DNA from: Aradus depressus
Lineage: Eukaryota > Arthropoda > Insecta > Hemiptera > Aradidae
Direction of reading: 5' to 3'
Length of the DNA stretch: 64,000 nucleotides
Assembly (NCBI GenBank): GCA_963662175.1
Contig: OY759214.1
Location: 77,140,037-77,204,036, forward strand
Both the position numbers and the translations under genes were made by a program. Below, piece after piece: positions 57,525 to 64,000 of the stretch (position 1 is the stretch's first letter; each line of letters begins with the position of its first letter). The notes under the pieces are model-generated. The model worked only from the letters and a program-made list of their open reading frames with translations, was not told where the DNA came from and did not search any database.

Positions 57525-57680
57525 ATTTTACTATAGAATATGTAAAGTTATGTGATTGGTCTGAAATTCGATGTTGAGTTTTCAGCAAAATTTCATGTGT
57601 TCTGAACGTGATTCCAAAAATTAAAAAAAAAAAGAAGTCTATGTATATATAAACACAACAAATCGATACAAAATTGTATG
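57525..57680 (+). repeat. Family B 5' part
   Basis: CTATAGAATATGTAAAGTTATG and TCGATGTTGAGTTTTCAGC blocks, here decayed. Confidence 0.6.
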
Positions 57681-58089
57681 TGTATTCATAGCCCAGGCAC
57701 TCCTAGCTACCAGAGAAAGGCACATCTGAAGTCATCTTGTTTCTCTCCTGGAGAGGGCACCGCTCTTTTGTCGGTTTGAACCCTCTCCCCCCCTACCGGG
57801 CCAGTGTTACTTGGTGAGCAAATGTGCGGGATATGCAACGGTGATGGCTCACACTGTAAAATAACCTCTGGCATCTACACTACCATTGGAAAATCAGGTA
57901 ATGCTAGTAATATTTATTTCTGTTGAACTATAAGTTAATGTAACCTTAAATAAATAAAAAACATATTATATGATTAAAAATTTAGGCTGAATCCAAATTG
58001 AGAAAAATTATTGTAAAATCGTAAAATTGTTTTCGGAATTGTAGAATAGAATAACGGTTATAAAACAAAAATCAACTACTTATCAATTG
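57681..58089. other. Unexplained stretch
   Basis: 57690-57880 is more GC-rich than average; no ORF or repeat recognised. Confidence 0.3.
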
Positions 58090-58400
58090 TATCTCCATTT
58101 TCACTTTTTTTTTTTTTTTTCGTTGCATTGTGTACATTTTATGCAATACACAATAAGTACACTTATAATATCGTATAAGTTACGATGCAGAATAAATAAA
58201 TTTAAAGCGTAGTACACTAAAAAAAACTGCATTAAAGCATCACAAGTGAAAGGTTAAAGCATCAATACGGAGTCTGCTCAGTGGGCGTCAAGAATGTTAC
58301 GATTTTTCGTTTGCGTTTTGGAGGGCGAAAACCCTGCAACTACCTCAAAAGGTCCTGCTATAACTAAGTAACAAAGTTACACTTCAAAAATGTTTATAAA
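58090..58400 (-). repeat. Family D repeat, copy 2
   Basis: Reverse complement of 21797-22330 without its ~260-bp central segment. Confidence 0.65.
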
Positions 58401-58649
58401 CGCTTTGACATACTTGGGAAAAGGCAACATTCAAGTCTGTTACTTATGAACCTCTGCCTCAGCAAGTAATGTAAATATAAAAACTATTATGTACTAACTT
58501 CAATTACTTACATTATACTTAATGGTCGATGCAATAAAGATCCACACGTACCTGTAACAATAAAAAATATAATACAATTTCGGAAGTTTTATTTATAATA
58601 AAATAACATTAGTGTGGGTGATTGTGATCGAATCTATGTCATAAATTAC

Positions 58650-58905
58650 TTTCCTGGTCCCATAAAGACGGGGAATTTCATCCTATTCATATTTAGACAA
58701 ATTGGCCAAAGGGAAAGTGGATTGGGGGGGCTTAACACAAAAACTTTAATAACTGCTAATGTAATGAACTAATCGAAACGAAATTTTATAATAATTTCAA
58801 ATCCCTATAAGTTCGACACTTGCTAAATTTCAGCAAAATCAACCGATGGGAAGGGGGGATCAGAGAAGAGGGCTCAAATCAAAAACCTTAATAATTCTGG
58901 TGTGA
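58650..58905 (+). repeat. Family B module pair
   Basis: TTAACACAAAAACTTTAATA, GCTAATGTAATGAAC and a second module to 58905, where the LINE tail starts. Confidence 0.7.
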
Positions 58906-59795
58906 ATGAATAATAATAATAATAATAAAAATAATTTATTTCCGTTAAACCAATACATGGTAATAGGATACGTCAAATGAATTTATACATTATGATAGCT
59001 TATAAATTAGATTTATAACTACTTGAGTCTAACACATCTATGATTAGTAGTAACAAAAAAACATTAAAAAAACTAAAATTAAATTAATAAAAACTGTACA
59101 AATAAATACTTAAAAATAAATGATTATATAAAAAAAAATAATAATAAAAATAAAAAAAAATAATAATAATACAAGAAACGTTCATAATAAGTAGACACAT
59201 TTTTAAATTTAATAAAAATTAAGATAGGTAACTATTTTTTAAAGAAAACTCTTCGGTGTCTTTATCTTAAAAGTGTCTTTATCCCCCAACGATGTTTCGG
59301 GACGTTCTTACGTCCCATCATCAGGTCCCAATGTGGCGAGATATAGAAAAGAAAGAAAACAATGTAACTATAACAATATATGAAAAATAATATATATATA
59401 TAATTAGTCAATTATAAATGAATGTATGAAAATGTCTAAAATAGAAAAAATATATATAAATGAATAAATAAAACAATAACGTACATTTGATTTTTAAGGT
59501 GTGGAGGAACTCCGCCCAAAATATAAAAATGAAAGCTTTCTATCAAATAATGATTTTGGATATAAAAAACTATTCTTTATTGTGATTATATTATTCTTTT
59601 TGAACAGTGAGAATAAAATTCCGTTTCCGTGTAAAGGGTTTCCTCTAACATGAACATTTTTAGTTGAAGTTTAAAGTTTTTTATTGTATCTATTGACTTC
59701 AAGAAGTGGGGAAGGGCATTAAATAAATTAACTCCTTTATGAGTTATACCTTTTTTGAAAAAGAGAAGAGCAATGTTTAGAACATATATATATCG
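58906..59795 (-). mobile_element. LINE 3' end, copy 2, with hammerhead-like hairpin in its 3' UTR
   Basis: Minus strand: ORF2 C-terminus (59795-59586), a ~680-bp 3' UTR and a tail ending ACGGAAATAAATTATTTTTA then ATT repeats. The 3' UTR contains CTGATGA, T, GGGACGT-AAGA-ACGTCCC, GAAAC (59286-59318). Confidence 0.78.
59586..59795 (-). pseudogene. LINE ORF2 C-terminal end
   Basis: Reads KKGITHKGVNLFNALPHFLK, SIDTIKNFKLQLKMFMLEET and ends CSKRII then TAA (59586-59588). HxGVxLFNxLPxxLK...FKxxLKxxLL is the standard end of ORF2 in several LINE clades. Only the last ~65 codons remain. Confidence 0.78.
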
Positions 59796-59945
59796 ACACC
59801 AAATTTAGTAGGTGCATTCATAAGTACCTATGTCAACTATTGATAGTTAGTCAAACGGTCCATTGGTTTTGGGGAGAGTACAAAAACGTTGTTGATTAAT
59901 TGGTGCTGGGGAAGTAAATCCCAGTGATTCACCGACGACTTTTCT
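59796..59945 (+). repeat. Family B tail
   Basis: CGACACCAAATTTAGTAGG module end and tail hairpin CAGTGATTCACCGACGAC (59923). Confidence 0.75.
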
Positions 59946-60354
59946 TTTAAATAATAAGTTAAAGAAAATAATTTAGTTATTTTATAAACAGCAGAGATGA
60001 CTGAGAAATAAGTAGAAAATTAGTTCTATTAGTGTGTTGTGTTGTTGGATGTTGACATTGTATTATTGTGCTCATATAGCGAGGGGAGGGGGTGGGGGGG
60101 GGCTCACACTACAATAAATGTTCCTGACACTTGAGAGTACAAGTTTTTGGCCAACTAAATCTGGGAACTGTGTTCTGGAACAAGGTCAACTGAAGTAAAT
60201 CCCAGACAACTAAACTACGTGTATTGCTTATCTAACTTAACTCGTCTAGAAACTTGACAAAACCACTTTGTAAATATAATATGTACTAAAATTAATTGTA
60301 GGTAAAACGATACTCGTTGGAACATTTCCATAAGTTTATGGAAACAAAAAAGTT
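59946..60354. other. Unexplained stretch
   Basis: Contains a G-rich tract (60081-60101). Nothing else recognised. Confidence 0.3.
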
Positions 60355-60450
60355 GTCTCCTCACTGTTTTTTTTTTTTTTTTTTTCACCAACCTAAACCG
60401 TTTTTCAAGGAGACAGGATCAAAATTCGTGGCACATCCCACCCGTACTAC
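60355..60450 (-). repeat. Decayed Penelope-like terminal repeat
   Basis: GTTGTCTCCTCACTGTTTTT, CCTAAACCGTTTTTCAAGG, ATTCGTGGCACATCCCACCC follow the order of the 52813 family; the hammerhead-like core is lost. Confidence 0.55.
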
Positions 60451-60468
60451 ATATTCGAAAAACGATGA

Positions 60469-61535
60469 AAATTAAATGCACAGTAGAAAAAGGTTGTGCA
60501 CATTAATTAAAGTTCAGTATAAAACACATTATTCACAGTATCAAAATTAATTCACATTTACAAGATTATTATTTATATATTTACAACGGCATAACATTTG
60601 CCATTAGCAATTGCAATAAATAGTGCAGTATCAGGTGCGTGGCTGTACTGCTGAGGTACGTGACCGAAGAGGAGTCCAGGCTAGACCTGGAGCAGGTCCC
60701 TCTGCCATATCCGCTTGAGGCGTCGTGGTGAATTTGTGGGGAGAGTGTTTGTAGATAATTCTTGTATAAGTGGATTGGTGTGATGATGGAGTTTGTCGTG
60801 AAAAGTTTGATATCGTGTCTTGATAACAGAAGGTACAAATGGGATGTTGAGGTCATGTTGTATTGACTGAAGACGTTGTATGTTTGATTTTTTGGCTGAT
60901 CCCCATATCTCGATGCCGTAAGTCCAGATGGGTTTTAGTATAGTGTTGTATATGTGAAGTTTGTTTTCAAGCGATAATGTCGATCGTCGTCCAAATTGTC
61001 TTTTGAGGTCTGTGATTTACAAGATTAAATTCAGAATAATAAATTTATAACATAGTTAAAAAATAAACGAATAGTAAAAAGAAGAAACTCACGGTAAAAA
61101 AGATATATTCACAGTAAATATTAATATAAAAATATTTAACGAATAGTAGAAAAATAAAGGCAGAGTAAAAATATATATATTCACGGTAAATAAATTAGCC
61201 TGTTCGCAATTAGATATGTTTTTTATGCTCCCCCATGGGGTTTCTCGCATTTACTCGGTAAACTGCAATTTTGAACTGTGCATTTTAAATCTTAGTCTTT
61301 AATTTTTTTTACTGGGCTTTCAAATTTTTTACGGAGTGTTCTGAAATTTCCTACTGCGCCTTATTAACCGTGTTATTGGATTAACTTACTAGGCAATTAT
61401 ATTTTTAGTTATTGTGTTAAAATTTTATTTACAGAGTTGCATTTTACTGTGGATTTATCATTTTTTACTGTGTAATTAACCTTTCTTACTTGGTAAGCTG
61501 TTTTTTTTACTGTGCGTTTAAATCCTAGCCTTCCA
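60469..61535. repeat. Family F (CACAGTAAA-rich) repeat, copy 2, with LINE inserted
   Basis: Left half rich in CACAGTAAA/CACGGTAAA on the plus strand, right half rich in the reverse (TTTTACTGTG); the CCCCATGGGG palindrome is at 61232. Overall a loose palindrome. Class unknown. Confidence 0.65.
60569..61014 (-). mobile_element. 5'-truncated jockey-type LINE (446 bp) with 13-bp target duplication
   Basis: ATTTACAAGATTA flanks it (60556-60568, 61015-61027) and is single in the other family F copy (16416-16428). The minus-strand frame from 61014 reads RRSTLSLENKLHIYNTILKP, IWTYGIEIWGSAKKSNIQRL, then HDLNIPFVPSVIKTRYQTFH, TNPLIQEL and RRLKRIWQRDLLQV, with TAG at 60681-60683: the complete jockey-type C-terminus except for a gap of about 17 residues after QSIQ. 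A ~110-bp 3' UTR and A-rich end follow. Confidence 0.9.
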
Positions 61536-61539
61536 AAAA

Positions 61540-62345
61540 TATGTCTATCTGTGAACACGATAACTTCCGATATAGTGAATGTATCATCACAAAATGTTTT
61601 ATTGTAGGAATATTGAGGGTCAGTCAAAGATGGAAAAAAAACACTATTCAGATGCCAACGTTTCGATATATTTTATATCATCATCAGGGCCTACAAACAT
61701 GGGGGGGAAATCAAGATTAGAATCGAAAATAAACAAAAAAAAAAAATGTTTGTTGATAAACATTACTGAACGTTAAAAATACACTATAACAAGTTAAAAA
61801 TTGAAACTTACTTACTATGAATAATTACTAAACATTAAAATTAAATATGATTACATTAGTAAACATAGACGTTATTGTTTAGTAATGTAATCATATTTAA
61901 TTTTAATGTTTAGTAATTATTCATAGTATGTCAGTTTCAATTTTTAACTTGTTATAGTGTATTTTTAACGTTCATTAATGTTTATCAACAAAAATGTTTT
62001 TTTTTTTGTTTATTTGTGATTCTAATCTTGATTTCCCCCCCATGTTTGTAGGCCATGATGATGATATAAAATATATCGAAACGTTGGCGTTTGAATAGTG
62101 TTGCCTGTTTTCTTCCATCTTTGACTGCTCCTCAATATTCCTACAATTAGAATCTACAGTCTCTAATCAACATCTAAAATGTTTTATGTGTATCTAGAAG
62201 TCACATCTATTGATTTTCAGCCAAATCGGGCGAAGGGTAGTGGGAATTAGGGGAGGCTTAACACAAGAACTCTAATAATTGCCGTTGTAATGTTTTTCAA
62301 AGTTCAATAAGAACGACAACTATTAATTTTCCGTGAAATCCATCG
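61540..62345 (+). repeat. Family B copy split by a palindromic element
   Basis: TCTGTGAACACGATAACTTC...ACAAAATGTTTTAT continues after 62187 with GTGTATCTAGAAG and the CATCTATTGATTTTCAG block. Removing 61603-62187 restores the family consensus. Confidence 0.85.
61591..62187 (-). mobile_element. Palindromic Penelope-like insertion (573 bp) with 12-bp target duplication
   Basis: AAAATGTTTTAT at 61591-61602 and 62176-62187. Arms of about 265 bp (61603-61866, 61880-62147) are inverted copies. The minus strand near 61667-61698 reads CTGATGA, T, GATATA-AAA-TATATC, GAAACG; the right arm has CATGATGA in place of the core. A ~28-nt extension is on the right only. A third sequence family with the same plan. 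Confidence 0.9.
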
Positions 62346-62405
62346 AAAGAGCGCTTTGGTGGTCGGCGATATGACCTCTTATTTAAAGCCCGGGCATGAG
62401 TCATA
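62346..62405 (+). repeat. SINE tail fragment
   Basis: GAAAGAGCGCTTTGGTGGTC, CGATATGACCTCTTA, AAAGCCCGGGCATGAGTCAT. Confidence 0.85.
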
Positions 62406-62560
62406 GTAACTAACACCCGACAGAATGAATGTATTAACACAATATTTTTATGTGTATCCATAACCCCATTAAGACAACACCTACTAATTTTCAGCCGAAT
62501 CAGCCAAAGGGACGGTGGCGATTCCTGGGGTTTATCACAAAGAATAGTGATTGCCTACGT
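62406..62560 (+). repeat. Family B module
   Basis: CCGACAGAATGAATGTATTA and the CACCTACTAATTTTCAGCCG block. Confidence 0.75.
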
Positions 62561-62575
62561 AATATATATATATAT

Positions 62576-63469
62576 TGTAATGTTCCATATTGTCCATTAC
62601 ATGTAATATTTAAGAAATGGAAAATAAGATACTTAAATACAATCATTTTATTAGACCTAAGGAAGGTTACTGGGGGTTATCAAATCGATTTGTACCAGGG
62701 TCGATATAGTATCAAAATATATCAATTCATTCATTTAAATTATGTAATAAAATTAAATGATAACCTAATAATGTGTTAACAATAAATGTAAGCAATTAGG
62801 ATTGTATACGGGAATATGAAAGTGTTATAAAAAAAACCAGATGTTTAGTAGTTTAAAGGCTGTAAAAATTGTGGCCAATGAGAGAGCGGAATCCAAAACG
62901 AGAGAGAAGTGGTCTGTCCCCTCGTGGGAGATGTGTGAGAGAACTGTGCAGAGAGAGATGGTTCAGTGAAAGTGAGTGTAGTGAATAGTAGAAAATGTCA
63001 GTGATTTCTTAAAAGCTGTGGTAAGAAGGAAGAAAGGTACTGAGGGGAAGTATCCCGGAGAACTCCAACCACAAAAGAAATGGAGAACACGACGATCATT
63101 AGCTAAAACACTTGGAATCCAGAAGAGAGGAGAAGACGTGGCCGCAATTTCGACAACCCATACGCAACTTACCACGTTGGAAACATCATTTCACCCACAG
63201 GCACAATAGAAGAAAAGAGAGATGTCCCGCAGGTTTAGTTAAATGTTGTGTAAACAAAAAAATCTCTATGTATGTAAAAATTTTGTGTTACTAACCCATA
63301 AAAACATGTCTTTATGAATTTTAAATATAAAAAAATGTAACAAATTATTCTTAAAGTCTTTTTTTTTATTTATAAAAAATTAAATATAACCAGGTCATAA
63401 TTTTTATATAAATTATAGATTATAAAATTTAAATTAGAATTCAAGTAGCGCAATAAGGGAAACGTTACA
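62576..63469 (+). repeat. Probable 5' LTR (894 bp) of a second LTR retrotransposon
   Basis: Bounded by TGTAA at the left and TTACA at the right, the normal inverted LTR ends, and followed 2 nt later by a primer-binding-site-like sequence. A TATA-like TATAAAA is at 62826. The partner LTR is outside the window, so the left limit is inferred. Confidence 0.6.
62826..62832 (+). promoter_or_regulatory. TATA-like box in the LTR
   Basis: TATAAAA, 250 bp into the putative LTR and ~640 bp before its end. It is plausible as the element's promoter but AT-rich sequence makes chance matches common. Confidence 0.3.
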
Positions 63470-63471
63470 AA

Positions 63472-63493
63472 TGTCGCTTCGAACAGGGATTTG
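63472..63493 (+). other. Primer-binding-site-like sequence
   Basis: TGTCGCTTCGAACAGGGATT then TG. It aligns with the minus-strand site at 32443-32462 (CGAACAGGGA shared). A second partial match, TGGCGCCCGAA, lies at 63512. Confidence 0.55.
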
Positions 63494-63609
63494 AAATATT
63501 AAATTTTTATATGGCGCCCGAAAAGAAATAATAAAAGAACTTATGTGTAATTTTGTAAAAATATTTGTAAAAATTAATTTCAAAACTGTATAAAAAGTTA
63601 GCGTCCAAA

Positions 63610-64000
63610 ATGGCCGACTATAATAGAGGTTCTCAGAGAACGAATCCGAACAATAATGGCGGACAAAATAGAGTAACTTATGATAATTGCCTTCAGCCGG
63701 AGAGTGAGGCGAATGTGAGTTTAAAAACAATGATGGAAATGATAATAAAAAATATGAACGTAAAATTTGAGCAACAATCAAAAAATTTTAATGAAGTAAA
63801 CGTAAAATTTGAACAACAATCCAAAAATTTTAATGAAATGAATTCAAAATTCGAGCAACAATTAAAACATTTTAATGAAATGAATTCAAAAATGGATGAA
63901 TTAAAGGAAGACGTAAGCATAAAATTTGAAAATGTAAAAAAGAATGTAAACAAACGTTTCGATGAAGTAAATAATGAGATTGATAAATTTAGTGATCAAA
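63610..64000 (+). CDS. Gag-like protein, N-terminal 130 codons (runs off the window)
   Basis: Opens at ATG 63610 (MADYNRGSQRTNPNNNGGQ), the first in-frame ATG after the leader, and stays open to the window edge. Residues ~1-35 are polar and low complexity. From ~45 on, a 14-residue unit recurs (VKFEQQSKNFNEVN, then VKFEQQSKNFNEMN, SKFEQQLKHFNEMN, and a diverged copy with MDELKEDVSIKFE), predicting a long coiled coil. The position after an LTR and primer-binding site, and the likeness in plan to the coiled-coil gag of the 28-34 kb element, support a gag role. It could still be an unrelated structural protein. Confidence 0.65.
   Translation, partial: MADYNRGSQRTNPNNNGGQNRVTYDNCLQPESEANVSLKTMMEMIIKNMNVKFEQQSKNFNEVNVKFEQQSKNFNEMNSKFEQQLKHFNEMNSKMDELKEDVSIKFENVKKNVNKRFDEVNNEIDKFSDQ

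Overview
This 64 kb window looks like AT-rich intergenic or heterochromatic DNA of an arthropod, most likely an insect. The basis is the kind and density of transposable elements: jockey-type and I-type LINEs, Penelope-like elements (PLEs), a DD41D mariner relative, PIF/Harbinger, a tRNA-derived SINE and LTR retrotransposons. I could not name the species. I recognise no host protein gene, rRNA or functional tRNA. Nearly all recognisable protein sequence is decayed transposon coding sequence. The one long open frame that looks intact is the gag-like start that runs off the right edge (63610-64000).

Layout. 1-7.6 kb: a jockey LINE 3' end, a SINE and many pieces of a modular dispersed repeat, here called family B (tail hairpin close to CGGTGATTCACCG; internal modules with a recurring AATGAATGTATCGACAC motif). 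7.6-10.3 kb: a ~0.5 kb sequence in two inverted copies, one of them split by a 749-bp TTAA-flanked element. 10.4-17 kb: pogo-like end, LINE fragments, a PLE terminal repeat, hairpin elements and the best SINE copy. 17-28 kb: family B, SINEs and two PLE fragments encoding a GIY-YIG domain. 28.06-33.79 kb: an LTR retrotransposon on the minus strand with near-identical 1.3 kb LTRs and an internally deleted gag/pol. 34-41 kb: SINEs, a jockey LINE end, a truncated Harbinger, a 1 kb minisatellite and an RNase-H-type LINE end split by a small PLE. 41.16-43.37 kb: a 2.2 kb DD41D element with ~570-bp inverted repeats. 44-54 kb: family B, SINEs, small palindromic PLEs, a tandemly duplicated LINE fragment and a pogo-like element with two PLEs nested in it. 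54-62.5 kb: SINEs, family B, LINE ends, a CACAGTAAA-rich repeat carrying a LINE insertion, and a 573-bp palindromic element. 62.6-64 kb: the start of another LTR retrotransposon (LTR, primer-binding site, gag-like ORF).

The most interesting signal is a set of small palindromic insertions (230-573 bp) that look like non-autonomous PLEs. Five copies from three sequence families share one plan: 11-13 bp target duplications, two inverted arms each carrying a hammerhead-ribozyme-like core, and a ~28-45 nt extension on one side only. Several nested insertions can be checked against uninterrupted copies elsewhere in the same window, which gives internal proof of element boundaries and relative ages.
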